Origin: Pontibacter korlensis
GTDB taxonomy: Bacteria; Bacteroidota; Bacteroidia; Cytophagales; Hymenobacteraceae
Length of the DNA stretch: 64,000 nt
Assembly (NCBI RefSeq): GCF_000973725.1
Contig: NZ_CP009621.1
Location: forward strand, 2,942,001 to 3,006,000
Direction of reading: 5' to 3'
The stretch's first letter is position 1, and each line of letters opens with the position of its first letter. Both the position numbers and the translations under genes were made by a program. Under the pieces are notes generated by a model. That model was given only the letters and a program-made list of their open reading frames with translations, searched no databases and was not told the DNA's origin. This document shows positions 24,997 through 35,373 of the stretch, piece after piece.

Positions 24997-27963
24997 ATGA
25001 AGAGAAAAATTTTACTACTCGTCATGTGCCTGCTGACGGTTCACCTCTCATTCGCACAGAATACAATTTCTGTGCAGGGTAGGGTGACCGACGCATCTAC
25101 CGGGCAACCGCTAATTGGTGCGGGTGTTGTGGTACAAGGAACCAGCACCGGTACACAGACCGACGCCAATGGTAACTATACTATTAGTGCGCCAGCAGAT
25201 GGTACTTTAGCTGTGAGCTACCTGGGATACCGGAATGCGCAGGTGCCAGTTGATAACCGCTCTACAATTAATATTCAGCTGGAGACAGATACTGAAACAC
25301 TACAGGAGGTAGTAGTTACTGGTTATGGCGTTCAGGAAAAACGCGACGTGACCGGTTCTATCGCTTCAGTAAAGAGTGAAGAACTGGTAAGGCAAGCATC
25401 ACAGAACCCGGTAAGCTCTTTGCAGGGTAAAGTAGCTGGTGTAAACATTACTAACACAGGACAGCCAGGTGCTTCTCCTCAAATTAGAATTCGTGGTACA
25501 GGTTCAGCTCTTGGTAGCGCAGATCCGCTGTATGTAGTAGATGGTACCTTTGTAAACGACCTGTCTTTTCTGAACCCTGCTGACATCGAATCTATTGAGA
25601 TTCTGAAGGATGCTTCGAGTGCGGCAATTTATGGTGTGCGTGCTGCAAACGGCGTTGTGTTGGTAACTACCAAGCGTGGTAAGTCTGGTGAGGCTACTGT
25701 AAACTACAATGGTTTTGTAGGGGTGCAGCGAGTTACAAACCAACTCGAAATGACTAATGCCAGCGAGTATGCAACAGCTGTAAATGAGAAAAACGGCTCA
25801 GAGCTGCTATCAACAAATCTGCCTTCTACCGATTGGTATGATCAGATACTTCGTACAGCTATGATTCACAACCACCAGGTTACAGCTTCAGGTGGTTCTG
25901 AAAAAGTAACTTACAGTGCAAGTGCTGGTTATTTAAATCAGGAAGGAATCATAAAAGGTAATGAGTACGAGCGAATTACGGCTCGTTTGCAGACTGACAT
26001 CCAGATTAGTGAAAATATAAAAGTAGGTTACAACGGTATCTTCTACAACTATAACTCTGACGATATCCCAGGTGATATCTTCTACCAGGCTTATGTAGCA
26101 CCACCGGTTATACCTGTATTTAAAGCAAACGGCCGCTACGGAGATCCTGTTGACTTTCCAATCGGTAACTTTGCTAACCCGCAAGCCTCTCTTGATTGGT
26201 TTTATCAGAAATCTAATGGCCAGCGCTTAACTTCTAATGCCTTTGGTGAGGTAAAGTTCCTCAATGGCTTTACTTTCCGTTCTAGCCTTGGCCTGAACTA
26301 TGGCATAGACGAATACACCAACTATAGATCACGTGATTCGCTTACTACTGTGCAGTTCGCTACCAGAAGCCTGCTGACTCAGCGAAGAAGCAAGTCAAAT
26401 ATGTGGCTATGGGAAAATACCCTGACCTATGACAAATCTTTCGGCAATCATGAAATCACAGCCTTATTAGGTACTTCAGCTCAGGAGGATAAGTCAAACT
26501 ACTTTACCGGTTCGGTAAACGACGTGGAGTTCAACTCAGAAGCTAACCTATACCTTGACCTGGGTGATCCTGAAACCTACAATATTGATGCAGGTGGTGC
26601 AAGAGGTACTTTCGTGTCCTACTTTGGTAGGGTAAATTATAGTTTCCTGGACCGCTACCTGCTTACAGCCACCCTGCGTTACGATGCCTCATCTAACTAC
26701 CCTCGCGGCGACAGATGGGAGTATTTCCCTTCTATAGGTTTAGGCTGGCGAGTGATTGAAGAAGGCTTCATGCAGAATCAGACAATCTTTGATAACCTGA
26801 AACTGCGTGCAAGCTGGGGTAGATTGGGTAACAACAACATCCCTGCTAACCTCTACAGGTCAACAGTAAGTACAGATCCCCGATTGGGAGCAATTCGCAA
26901 TGGCGTACTTTATCCAGGCTGGAATATAAACACTGTTCCTCCTGCAACATTATTCTGGGAAGTGGTGGAAGAGGTAGACCTTGGCGTTGAAATGGGCTTC
27001 CTAAATAACCGACTGACTGTTGAAGCAGACTGGTACAACAGGAAAACTGATGATGCCATCTTTGGTGTAACACCTCTAGGCTTTTTGGGATTGGGTGGTC
27101 AAATCAGAGGTAACTATGCCACCTTCCGCAATAGAGGTTTAGAGTTTATAGCTAACTGGAGCGATGAGATTAGCACTGACGTCAGCTATAACATTGGCTT
27201 TAACTTCTCCAGAAACAGAAACGAAGTAACCGGAGTGGCTATCGAAAATGCTGCTTTCTTCAATGGTAACCTGCCAGTAGGTGGCTATCAGGTAAGTATT
27301 ACCCGCGTAGGCGACCCAATCGGATCTTTCTATGGCTATGAGGTAGAGGGCATTTTCCAGAATGAGCAGGAAGTAGAAGGATCTGCACAGCCGAATGCTA
27401 GCCCAGGTGATTTCCGTTACAGAGACCTTGATGGCAATCAGGTAATCGACGAGCGAGACAAAACCATCATCGGTAACCCGAACCCAGGATTCATCTATGG
27501 TATTAACACAGGGTTCCGCTTCAAGGGCTTCGACTTGCAGTTAGACATCCAAGGTGTGGCTGATGTGGATATCTACAATGGTAACCGCAACGTGCGCTAC
27601 GGCAACGAGAACTACGATAAAGATTTCTTCGATAACCGCTGGACTGGACCGGGTACATCTAACAGTTATCCATCCGCTGACCTGACAGGCAGAAACCTTG
27701 ACCCGAATGATTTCTATGTAGAGAAGGGTGATTACATCCGAATCCGAAACCTGCAGCTGGGTTACAACCTGCCTACTTCGCTGGTGAAGAGCCTGAAGAT
27801 GCAAAACCTGAGAGTTTATATAAACGCCCAGAACCCAGTAACATGGTTCGATTATAATGGCTTCTCTCCTGAAGTTGGCGGTGCCCCTGTAAGCCAGGGT
27901 ATAGACAGAAATGTTTACCCGCTGTCGGCTACCTACAACTTTGGTGTTAATGCTACATTCTAA
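24997..27963 (+). CDS. SusC/RagA-type TonB-dependent outer membrane transporter
   Basis: SusC-type porins import glycan oligomers across the outer membrane together with a SusD lid. The 988-residue protein has a signal peptide (LLVMCLLTVHLSFAQ) and a carboxypeptidase-regulatory-like domain (about 25-105, GRVTDASTGQPLIGAGVVVQGT). A plug with the SusC hallmarks YGVQEKRDVTGSI, RIRGTGS, PLYVVDG and AAIYGVRAANGVVLVTTKRG follows, then a beta-barrel ending in NFGVNATF. No N-terminal STN domain is visible, so anti-sigma control is not suggested; the neighbouring regulator fits instead. susD follows after 18 nt. Confidence 0.97.
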   Translation: MKRKILLLVMCLLTVHLSFAQNTISVQGRVTDASTGQPLIGAGVVVQGTSTGTQTDANGNYTISAPADGTLAVSYLGYRNAQVPVDNRSTINIQLETDTETLQEVVVTGYGVQEKRDVTGSIASVKSEELVRQASQNPVSSLQGKVAGVNITNTGQPGASPQIRIRGTGSALGSADPLYVVDGTFVNDLSFLNPADIESIEILKDASSAAIYGVRAANGVVLVTTKRGKSGEATVNYNGFVGVQRVTNQLEMTNASEYATAVNEKNGSELLSTNLPSTDWYDQILRTAMIHNHQVTASGGSEKVTYSASAGYLNQEGIIKGNEYERITARLQTDIQISENIKVGYNGIFYNYNSDDIPGDIFYQAYVAPPVIPVFKANGRYGDPVDFPIGNFANPQASLDWFYQKSNGQRLTSNAFGEVKFLNGFTFRSSLGLNYGIDEYTNYRSRDSLTTVQFATRSLLTQRRSKSNMWLWENTLTYDKSFGNHEITALLGTSAQEDKSNYFTGSVNDVEFNSEANLYLDLGDPETYNIDAGGARGTFVSYFGRVNYSFLDRYLLTATLRYDASSNYPRGDRWEYFPSIGLGWRVIEEGFMQNQTIFDNLKLRASWGRLGNNNIPANLYRSTVSTDPRLGAIRNGVLYPGWNINTVPPATLFWEVVEEVDLGVEMGFLNNRLTVEADWYNRKTDDAIFGVTPLGFLGLGGQIRGNYATFRNRGLEFIANWSDEISTDVSYNIGFNFSRNRNEVTGVAIENAAFFNGNLPVGGYQVSITRVGDPIGSFYGYEVEGIFQNEQEVEGSAQPNASPGDFRYRDLDGNQVIDERDKTIIGNPNPGFIYGINTGFRFKGFDLQLDIQGVADVDIYNGNRNVRYGNENYDKDFFDNRWTGPGTSNSYPSADLTGRNLDPNDFYVEKGDYIRIRNLQLGYNLPTSLVKSLKMQNLRVYINAQNPVTWFDYNGFSPEVGGAPVSQGIDRNVYPLSATYNFGVNATF

Positions 27964-27981
27964 TAAACAGGAAAAGACTTT

Positions 27982-29463
27982 ATGAAAAATATACTTTATA
28001 ACATTAAGCGCAATTCATTTGTGTTTCTCAGCGCCCTGGCCATTGGAGGTTTGGCTTCCTGCTCAGAAGATTTCCTGGATGTGGAGCCTGAAGGTGAGCC
28101 AGTAGGGGAGGAGTTCTTTCAGACTCCTGAACATGCTTTACTTGCTGTAAACTCCATTTACGGTAACCTGCGGGAGTGGAACGTGAGTGCGTTTGCTCAC
28201 CTTGCTATCACTACTATCGCCTCCGACAACGCCGAAAAAGGTAGCGTTCCTGGTGATGCCGGCTTCATGGAGGAGTATGACAACTTTACCCTGACTGCCA
28301 CCGAAGGGCAGTTGAATGGCTACTGGAACGGACAGTACCAGGCTATAAACCTTGCAAACCAGGTGCTCTCTAACGTGCCGCTCATCTCTATGGACGAAGC
28401 GCTGAAAGAGCGTCTGTTGGCAGAGGCAAAGTTCTTCCGTGCTTACCATTATTTTAACCTGGTTAGAACCTTTGGAGGTGTTCCACTTCGTTTGTCAGTA
28501 CCACAGCCTGGTCAGCAGGAAGACCCTGCAACACTTAACCTGCCGAGAGCCAGCCGCGAGGAAGTATACGCCCAGATTGTACAAGACCTAACGGAGGCCA
28601 GCCAGGTACTTCCTGCAACTTATCCAGCTGCTGAACGAGGTCGTGCTACCAAGGGTGCAGCCTTAGGCATGCTGGCAAAAGTGCAGCTATACCAGGAAAA
28701 CTGGCAGGAGGTAGTAAACCTTGCAAACCAGGTGGAAGGCTTGGGATATACCCTTGCGGAGGACTACTACAGCATTTTCCGCATTGCCGGCGAACATAAT
28801 GCTGAATCTATTTTCGAGATTGAAGCACAGACAATACCAGGAAACTGCTCTGCCTCTAACAGCCAGTGGGCGGAAGTGCAGGGTGTTCGTGGCCAGTTTG
28901 GCTGGGGCTTTGTGGAGCCTACCGAGGATCTTGTGAATGCTTTTGAAGAAGGAGATGAGCGCCTGGATGCCACCATCCTGTTCAGAGGCGAAACTACCCC
29001 TGAGGGAGATGTGATAACAGAGGCAGCTCCAAACCCTCGCTACAACCAAAAAGCTTACGTGCCCAGCTTTGTAACCAATGAGTGCGGTTATGCTAAAGAT
29101 CAGAACATACGCATCCTGCGTTTTGCGGAGGTATTGCTGATGCGCGCTGAGGCTGCCAACGAGTTGGGAGATACCCAACAGGCCCTTGATGACCTGAACC
29201 GCGTACGTGTAAGAGCGGGGCTTGAGCCTATAGAGTCTGCTTCTCAGGAGGAATTGCGACAGATTATCTGGCATGAGCGTCGTGTCGAGCTTGCCCTGGA
29301 GAACGGCGACCGTTTCTTCGACCTGGTGCGCCAAGGCAGAGCAGCTGAAGTGCTACAAGCGCATGGAAAGCAGTTTACCCCAGGTAAAAACGAGCTGTTC
29401 CCAATTCCGCAGCAGCAGATTATATTGAGTAACGGCATCTTGACTCAGAACCCTGGATACTAA
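27982..29463 (+). CDS. SusD/RagB-type glycan-binding lipoprotein
   Basis: SusD is the surface lipoprotein that binds oligosaccharides over the SusC channel. The 493-residue product has a lipobox in IGGLASCSEDFLDVEPEG. The tetratricopeptide-like helices include LLAEAKFFRAYHYFNLVRTFGGVPL, a hallmark of the family. The C-terminal RagB domain contains RFAEVLLMRAEAANELGD and HERRVELALENGDRFFDLVRQG and ends LSNGILTQNPGY. Partner is the preceding SusC. A terminator-like hairpin directly downstream may lower expression of the enzyme genes relative to susCD. Confidence 0.97.
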   Translation: MKNILYNIKRNSFVFLSALAIGGLASCSEDFLDVEPEGEPVGEEFFQTPEHALLAVNSIYGNLREWNVSAFAHLAITTIASDNAEKGSVPGDAGFMEEYDNFTLTATEGQLNGYWNGQYQAINLANQVLSNVPLISMDEALKERLLAEAKFFRAYHYFNLVRTFGGVPLRLSVPQPGQQEDPATLNLPRASREEVYAQIVQDLTEASQVLPATYPAAERGRATKGAALGMLAKVQLYQENWQEVVNLANQVEGLGYTLAEDYYSIFRIAGEHNAESIFEIEAQTIPGNCSASNSQWAEVQGVRGQFGWGFVEPTEDLVNAFEEGDERLDATILFRGETTPEGDVITEAAPNPRYNQKAYVPSFVTNECGYAKDQNIRILRFAEVLLMRAEAANELGDTQQALDDLNRVRVRAGLEPIESASQEELRQIIWHERRVELALENGDRFFDLVRQGRAAEVLQAHGKQFTPGKNELFPIPQQQIILSNGILTQNPGY

Positions 29464-29481
29464 TTTTTATTGTCAGATCAG

Positions 29482-29519
29482 TATGGAGCCACGAAAGAAA
29501 GTGTGGCTCCATATTTTTT
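29482..29519 (+). terminator. Terminator-like hairpin between susD and the first GH144 gene
   Basis: TATGGAGCCAC (29482-29492) pairs with GTGGCTCCATA (29503-29513), followed by TTTTTT. It is a good intrinsic terminator within a co-directional locus, so partial read-through is likely. Confidence 0.85.
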
Positions 29520-29550
29520 CTATTTATCAATAGAACCTTTACCATAAAGG

Positions 29551-31182
29551 ATGATTAAAAAACAGCTTTGGTATTGTTGCCTGCTCCTGGTGTGTACACT
29601 GCTCTCTTGTAAAAGTGATGAGGCGGATCAAGACACTCCAGCACCAGAACCAACAGACCCGGTTGAAACACCTACTTACACAGCGGCAGAAAACAGAGAA
29701 CTGCTGGAGAAGGTGCAGCAAGCAACCTTCCGCTACTTCTGGGATTTTGCTCACCCTGCCAGTGGCATGGCACGTGAGCGGAGTAGCTCCGGCGATGTAG
29801 TAACCTCAGGCGGCACAGGCTTTGGCGTGCAGGCGATAATTGTGGGCGTACATCGGGGATGGATTACCAGAGCACAAGCTGTTGACAGACTAAACAAACT
29901 TACAGATTTTCTGGCCAGAGCCGACCGCTTTCACGGGGCGTGGCCACACTGGTTAAATGGTAACACAGGTGCTGTTGTTGCTTTTAGCCCGAAAGATGAT
30001 GGGGGCGACCTGGTGGAGACCTCCTTCCTGATAAATGGCCTGCTTACAGCTCGTGCATACTTTAATGGTACAGGAGCGGAGGCTGAATTAAGACAAAAGA
30101 TAACAAAACTTTGGGAGACCGTGGAGTGGGACTGGTATGCCTCCCGCGGCGATAAGAAACTTTACTGGCATTGGAGCCCCAACTTTGGCTGGGAAATGAA
30201 CATGCCAATCCAGGGCTGGAATGAAGCTCTTATCACTTATGTACTAGCAGCCTCTTCACCCACACACCCTATCTCAACGGAAGTATACCGCAACACTTGG
30301 GTAGGTGCCAACTTTGGCTTTGCTCAAAACTACGCAGGCTATACTTTAAAAATGGGGCCTAACTACGGCGGTCCATTATTCTTTGCGCACTACTCCTTCC
30401 TAAGCCTTGACCCTAGGAAACTGGAGGACGATTATACTAATTACTGGCAGCACAACCTGAACCATACTATGGTTAACCGCTCCTATAGCCTTCACGCTGC
30501 ACCAAAAGGGTATGGCTACTCGGAGAGCTTCTGGGGGCTTACAGCCTCGGATGATCCGGATGGCTACGCTGCGCACTCACCCGCTAATGATAACGGTACA
30601 GTGGCTCCTACGGCAGCACTAGGTTCTTTTCCATATACACCATACTACAGCATGCAGGTGCTTCGAAACTTTTATACAGGGCTAAGCAGCAAAATGGTGG
30701 GGGAGTATGGGCTGAAAGATGCTCATAACAAGTACAGAAACTGGACCGCTACTGATCACCTGGCAATAGACCAGGGCCCTATCGTGATCATGATTGAGAA
30801 TTATCGCAGTGGGTTGCTCTGGAGTCTCTTTACCGGTTTGCCAGAGATACAGGCCGGGCTCTCTAAACTCGGGTTTCGCCAACCAACCTATGAAACAGGA
30901 TTTCCTCTGGTGAGTCCAGACATCATGACTGAACAAATAGATTTGCTTCGGCACCCTGACAAGGACAATTACTTTATTGACCTGGCGACCGGTGAAACAG
31001 GGACCTATACTTTGAAATTGTTCAAAGAAGACGGCACTGAGGTTAAATCTATCTGGAATGCCGAGAGCAAGGGAGCTGGCCTGGAACAGGTAGCGCTTGG
31101 GCAGGAGCTGGAGCCAGGCAAATACAGGATAGTGCTAAGCATGGACGCTACAAGTAAAGAGGTAGCACTCTACCTGCACTAA
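29551..31182 (+). CDS. GH144-type glucoamylase-like lipoprotein, probable endo-beta-1,2-glucanase
   Basis: The 543-residue protein has a lipoprotein signal (CCLLLVCTLLSCKSDE) and a Pro/Thr linker. Its (alpha/alpha)6 domain is of the type labelled glucoamylase family in databases and assigned to GH144: TFRYFWDFAHPASGMARERSS, TGGTGFGVQAIIVGV, FHGAWPHWLNG, DGGDLVETSFLINGLL, YWHWSPNFGWEMNM, GPLFFAHYSFL, AIDQGPIVIMIENYRSGLLW. Characterised GH144 members act on beta-1,2-glucan. A small C-terminal beta domain (about 455-543, ATGETGTYTLKLFKEDGT) is extra compared with the next gene. Likely surface or periplasmic. The exact mode (endo or sophorose-releasing) is not determinable. Confidence 0.85.
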   Translation: MIKKQLWYCCLLLVCTLLSCKSDEADQDTPAPEPTDPVETPTYTAAENRELLEKVQQATFRYFWDFAHPASGMARERSSSGDVVTSGGTGFGVQAIIVGVHRGWITRAQAVDRLNKLTDFLARADRFHGAWPHWLNGNTGAVVAFSPKDDGGDLVETSFLINGLLTARAYFNGTGAEAELRQKITKLWETVEWDWYASRGDKKLYWHWSPNFGWEMNMPIQGWNEALITYVLAASSPTHPISTEVYRNTWVGANFGFAQNYAGYTLKMGPNYGGPLFFAHYSFLSLDPRKLEDDYTNYWQHNLNHTMVNRSYSLHAAPKGYGYSESFWGLTASDDPDGYAAHSPANDNGTVAPTAALGSFPYTPYYSMQVLRNFYTGLSSKMVGEYGLKDAHNKYRNWTATDHLAIDQGPIVIMIENYRSGLLWSLFTGLPEIQAGLSKLGFRQPTYETGFPLVSPDIMTEQIDLLRHPDKDNYFIDLATGETGTYTLKLFKEDGTEVKSIWNAESKGAGLEQVALGQELEPGKYRIVLSMDATSKEVALYLH

Positions 31183-31292
31183 TATAATGAGGCGGCTTAC
31201 TTCTGTGGCTAGCCATACTTGTTGCTGATGCTGTACATAACCGAAATTAGAAAGAAATCATACTGCTAACTACTAAACAAACGATCACAGAC

Positions 31293-32663
31293 ATGAAGAA
31301 AACCTTACTAGCTATACCACTACTGGCAGCCCAGCTTTTTTATGGTTGCCAGGGTTCTTCTGAAACTACCACTGCCACTGCGGAGACAGCAACCTCTACT
31401 GAAGAGCGTCTCTCTGACGACGAACTGCTAACGCTGGTGCAGGAACGAACTTTTCAGTACTTCTGGGATGGCGCAGAGCCTAACTCCGGCCTTGCCCGAG
31501 AACGAATCCATATGGATGGAGTGTACCCGGAGAACGATCAGAACGTGGTAACTACTGGTGCCACGGGTTTTGGTCTTATGGCTATTGTAGTAGGTATGGA
31601 GCGTGGTTTCATTACTCGTGAGGAGGGCGTAAAGCATCTGCAAAAGATGGTAAACTTCCTTGAAAAAGCCGATCGATTCCACGGAGCCTGGAGCCACTGG
31701 ATACAGGGAGAAACTGGTAAAGTAAAGCCATTCGGGCAGAAAGATAACGGTGGCGACCTGGTGGAAACTGCCTTCCTGGTGCAGGGTATGCTAACAGTAC
31801 GCCAGTACCTGCAGGATGGCAACGAGCAGGAAAAAGCGTTGGCCGCCCAGATAGATAAACTATGGAAAGAGGTAGACTGGAACTGGTACCGTAAGGACGG
31901 CCAGAATGTACTGTACTGGCACTGGAGCCCGAACTATGGCTGGGAAATGAACTTCCCGGTGAGTGGCTACAACGAGTGCCTGATTATGTATGTTTTGGCG
32001 GCCTCTTCACCTACACATGGCATCCCTGCTGAGGTATACCACGAGGGCTGGGCGCAGAATGGTGCCATCAAATCAGACGCTAGTAAGTATGGGCACGAAG
32101 TAGTACTGAACCATAACGGGCATAAAGGTAGTGTCGGTCCACTGTTCTGGGCGCACTACTCTTACCTGGGCCTCGACCCGCGCAACCTTACCGACAAGTA
32201 TGCTGATTACTGGAAGCTTAACAGAAACCACACCCTTATCCACCACGACTATTGTGTAGACAACCCGAAGGATTATGAGGGCTATGGCGAAAATGCCTGG
32301 GGCCTGACCTCGAGCTACTCCATGAATGGCTACGCTGGTCACAGCCCTGAAAATGACCTGGGCGTGATTTCACCAACTGCTGCACTGTCTTCTTATCCTT
32401 ACGCACCGGAAGAATCTATGAAGGTAATCCGTCATCTGTATGAAGACCTGGGCGACAAACTTTGGGGAGAGTATGGATTTTATGATGCTTTTTCGGAGGA
32501 GCATGACTGGTACACGCCTCGCTACCTGGGTATAGACCAGGGGCCAATTGTAGTGATGATAGAGAATGGCCGTACCGGGCTGCTGTGGGATCTATTTATG
32601 AGCGCACCAGAGGTACAGGCAGGCTTGAAGAAGCTTGGTTTTGAGAGCCCTAAGCTGAAATAG
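31293..32663 (+). CDS. Second GH144-type lipoprotein
   Basis: This 456-residue paralogue of the preceding gene has the same core motifs: TFQYFWDGAEPNSGLARERI, VVTTGATGFGLMAIVVG, FHGAWSHWIQG, NGGDLVETAFLVQGML, YWHWSPNYGWEMNF, GPLFWAHYSYLGLDPR, GIDQGPIVVMIENGRTGLLW. The lipobox is LFYGCQGSSE. It lacks the C-terminal beta domain. Two non-identical GH144 enzymes side by side suggest division of labour, for example cutting long beta-1,2-glucan outside and releasing sophorose inside. That division is inferred. Confidence 0.85.
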   Translation: MKKTLLAIPLLAAQLFYGCQGSSETTTATAETATSTEERLSDDELLTLVQERTFQYFWDGAEPNSGLARERIHMDGVYPENDQNVVTTGATGFGLMAIVVGMERGFITREEGVKHLQKMVNFLEKADRFHGAWSHWIQGETGKVKPFGQKDNGGDLVETAFLVQGMLTVRQYLQDGNEQEKALAAQIDKLWKEVDWNWYRKDGQNVLYWHWSPNYGWEMNFPVSGYNECLIMYVLAASSPTHGIPAEVYHEGWAQNGAIKSDASKYGHEVVLNHNGHKGSVGPLFWAHYSYLGLDPRNLTDKYADYWKLNRNHTLIHHDYCVDNPKDYEGYGENAWGLTSSYSMNGYAGHSPENDLGVISPTAALSSYPYAPEESMKVIRHLYEDLGDKLWGEYGFYDAFSEEHDWYTPRYLGIDQGPIVVMIENGRTGLLWDLFMSAPEVQAGLKKLGFESPKLK

Positions 32664-32730
32664 GAATTTTAGTAGATACAGGCGGAGAGTTCTGTAAGAG
32701 TTTAATCCTAAAGGAATTAGAAATATACTT

Positions 32731-34464
32731 ATGAGTAGAATCTTACGAGCTATACTTTCACTAGCCATACTTGCTTGCAGCCACTCGGTAGTGCAGGCAC
32801 AGAGCACGCAGAAGAGTACTTACTGCAATCCTATCAACATCGATTATACCTATGCGGTATACGATGCTTATAGAGATATTTCGTACCGCTCTGGTGCCGA
32901 CCCTGCCGTAGTAGAATTTCGCAATGAATACTACATGTTCGTTACGCGCTCCATGGGTTACTGGCACTCTACTGATCTGCAGAACTGGAACTTTGTAAAG
33001 CCAGAGAAATGGTACTTTCAGGGCTCCAATGCTCCTGCGGCATTCAACTACAAAGACTCTGTACTGTACGTAGCCGGAGACCCATCAGGCTCCATGAGTA
33101 TTCTTTATACTGATGACCCGAAACGCGGTAACTGGAAGGCTACACCCGGCATTCTGGGCGATCTGCAGGACCCTGCTTTGTTTATTGATGACGATGGCAA
33201 AGCTTACATGTACTGGGGCTCCTCCAATACTTATCCTATCCGGGTGAAAGAGCTGGATAGGAAAGATCGCTTTAAACCATCAGAAAAGACAGTGGAGCTC
33301 TTCAAGCTGCACGGCGACAAGCACGGTTGGGAACGCTTCGGAGAGAACCACTCGGATACGGTGCTGGCTGGCTACATGGAAGGTGCCTGGATGACGAAGC
33401 ATAACGGCAAGTATTACCTGCAGTATGCCGCACCAGGTACAGAATTCAATGTGTACGGAGATGGTGTGTATATCAGCGATTCTCCACTGGGTCCTTTCAC
33501 TTATGCTCCGAACAACCCCGTTTCTTACAAGCCAGGTGGTTATATGAACGGTGCAGGCCACGGCAGTACAGTGGTAGGGCCGGCAGGAGAGTACTGGCAC
33601 TTTGGCTCAGCCACGGTGTCGGTTAATATGAACTGGGAACGCCGCATTAACATGTTCCACACTACCTTCGATAAGGATGGCCTGATGCACGTGAACACGT
33701 ACTTTGGCGATTACCCGCACTTCGGGCCAGCTACACCTGGTAAGATGGGGCAATTTGCTGGATGGATGTTGCTGTCTTACAAGAAGCCGGTGAGGGCTTC
33801 GTCGGTGCTGGAGAATTTTAAGCCAGAGGGCATGTTGGACGAAAGCACCAAAACCTTTTGGGTCGCAGAGCAGAACAACGATCAGCAGTGGGTGCAGATA
33901 GACCTGGAGAAACCAGGCAGAGTACACGCTGTGCAGGTGAATTACCACGACTATAAATCAAACCTCTACGGCAAAGTGCCGGGGCTTTATCACCGTTATG
34001 TGATTGAGGGCTCAACAGACGGAAAAAACTGGAAAATGCTGGTAGATAGAAGTGACAGCTATGAGGACGTACCCAACGATTACGTGGAGTTGGGTACACC
34101 ACAGACAGTACGCTATGTCCGATTCCGAAATATTCATGCACCAACCCCTAATCTGGCCATTTCGGGACTGCGCGTTTTTGGTGTAGGGCAAGGTAAGGCA
34201 CCGTCTCGCGTGAAAAATTTCAAGGTAAACCGTAAGCAGGATCGTCGCGATGCCATGATCACCTGGGATAAACAGGCTAATGCACAAGGCTATAACGTGC
34301 TTTGGGGCATTTCACCGGATAAGCTATACAGCTCCTGGATGGTGTACGGTGACAATAAACTTGACCTAAAAAGCCTGGGTATAGACCAAGGCTACTACTT
34401 TGCAATCGAGGCATTCAACGAGAACGGCGTGTCAGAAAGAACCAAGGTGGTAAAGGTAGATTAA
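32731..34464 (+). CDS. GH43-like glycosidase with discoidin and FN3 domains
   Basis: This is a secreted 577-residue protein. The signal peptide ends at SVVQAQ. A five-blade propeller of GH43 type spans about 45-340 (SGADPAVVEFRNEYYMFVT with the first acidic residue, DLQDPALFIDDDGKAYMYWGSS, AWMTKHNGKYYLQYAAPGTEF, GHGSTVVGPAGEYWHFGSA). An F5/8-type C (discoidin) domain follows at about 350-475 (VQIDLEKPGRVHAVQVNYHD, VRYVRFRNIH), then an FN3-like domain (about 485-577, ITWDKQANAQGYNVLWG). Substrate is unknown; GH43-like proteins occur in many PULs and this one may remove a substituent from the glucan. Confidence 0.82.
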   Translation: MSRILRAILSLAILACSHSVVQAQSTQKSTYCNPINIDYTYAVYDAYRDISYRSGADPAVVEFRNEYYMFVTRSMGYWHSTDLQNWNFVKPEKWYFQGSNAPAAFNYKDSVLYVAGDPSGSMSILYTDDPKRGNWKATPGILGDLQDPALFIDDDGKAYMYWGSSNTYPIRVKELDRKDRFKPSEKTVELFKLHGDKHGWERFGENHSDTVLAGYMEGAWMTKHNGKYYLQYAAPGTEFNVYGDGVYISDSPLGPFTYAPNNPVSYKPGGYMNGAGHGSTVVGPAGEYWHFGSATVSVNMNWERRINMFHTTFDKDGLMHVNTYFGDYPHFGPATPGKMGQFAGWMLLSYKKPVRASSVLENFKPEGMLDESTKTFWVAEQNNDQQWVQIDLEKPGRVHAVQVNYHDYKSNLYGKVPGLYHRYVIEGSTDGKNWKMLVDRSDSYEDVPNDYVELGTPQTVRYVRFRNIHAPTPNLAISGLRVFGVGQGKAPSRVKNFKVNRKQDRRDAMITWDKQANAQGYNVLWGISPDKLYSSWMVYGDNKLDLKSLGIDQGYYFAIEAFNENGVSERTKVVKVD

Positions 34465-34692
34465 GAAATTACGGAATCAGCAACTTATACTATCCTGCAG
34501 TTGAAGTGTAAATCTCTGGAATGCGCCTTAGGAGAGGGGCTCTCATTCAGTGAGGTAGGGTGTTCGTTTAGGTTAGTCGCAGCAGAGGTATCCATAACTT
34601 TGATGATTAAGCATCACCAAAGTGACCCCATTTAGAACCTGTTCATTAGAATAAAGAAATACAACAAGCTCTTGAAAGATATAAAAAGCAAT

Positions 34693-35367
34693 ATGAGAAA
34701 ACTGTACTTATACTTCTGGCTACTGTTAGCACTACTGGTAGCAACACAAGGGCAGTCTCTTGCCCAGCAGAATCATCCTCCTTTCTGGGAAGAGATACAG
34801 CAGTACAAGCAGCAGGATGCATCTCAAATGCCTCCTAAAAATGCTATACTTTTTGTGGGAAGTTCCTCCTTCAGGCTATGGGAAAACATGCAGGAAATGT
34901 TTCCCAAACATACTGTCATCAACCGTGGCTTTGGAGGATCAAACCTGCTCGATCTAAAGCGCTACCTGAATGACATTGTATTCCCGTACCAGCCGAAGCA
35001 GATCGTGATTTACTCTGGGGAAAATGACATTGCTTCCGACACCGTGCAGGCGCCTGAGGTGCTTGAGCGTTTTCAGGACGTGTTTCTTGAGATACGAAAA
35101 GAGATGCCGCAGGTGCCTGTAGTGTTTGTTTCTATTAAGCCTAGTCCTTCCCGGGCAAAGTATAAACCTATCATAGAAGAGGCAAACCAGCTTATAAAGC
35201 AGTACCTGAAAACGCAGCCTAAGACCAGGTTTGTAGATGTGTACACGCCTATGCTCAAACTAAGCGGTAAAGCAAAACCAGACATTTTTATACAGGATAG
35301 CCTGCACATGAACCAGCAAGGCTATCAGATTTGGACGAAAAGAATTACACCACACTTACTTAAATAA
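34693..35367 (+). CDS. SGNH/GDSL-family hydrolase
   Basis: This is a secreted esterase-like protein of about 224 residues. The signal peptide is LYLYFWLLLALLVATQGQSLAQ. Block I is FVGSSSFRLW (Ser nucleophile, with GSS in place of GDS). Block II glycine lies in RGFGGSNLLDL, block III in YSGENDIASD, and the Asp/His pair in QDSLHMNQQGYQIW. Such enzymes often remove acetyl or other acyl groups from glycans. I chose the ATG at 34693 because the frame's upstream start is only a TTG (34672). GH3 follows after 6 nt, implying co-transcription. Confidence 0.85.
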   Translation: MRKLYLYFWLLLALLVATQGQSLAQQNHPPFWEEIQQYKQQDASQMPPKNAILFVGSSSFRLWENMQEMFPKHTVINRGFGGSNLLDLKRYLNDIVFPYQPKQIVIYSGENDIASDTVQAPEVLERFQDVFLEIRKEMPQVPVVFVSIKPSPSRAKYKPIIEEANQLIKQYLKTQPKTRFVDVYTPMLKLSGKAKPDIFIQDSLHMNQQGYQIWTKRITPHLLK

Positions 35368-35373
35368 TACTAC

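Noticed and set aside
28687..29334. 215-codon minus-strand ORF inside susD
   Set aside because: Antisense to a full, motif-complete SusD; long only because of codon bias on the coding strand.
34598..34622. Imperfect dyad CTTTGATG...CATCACCAAAG before the SGNH gene, considered as an operator
   Set aside because: The arms are interrupted and only one site is visible; support is too weak to annotate.
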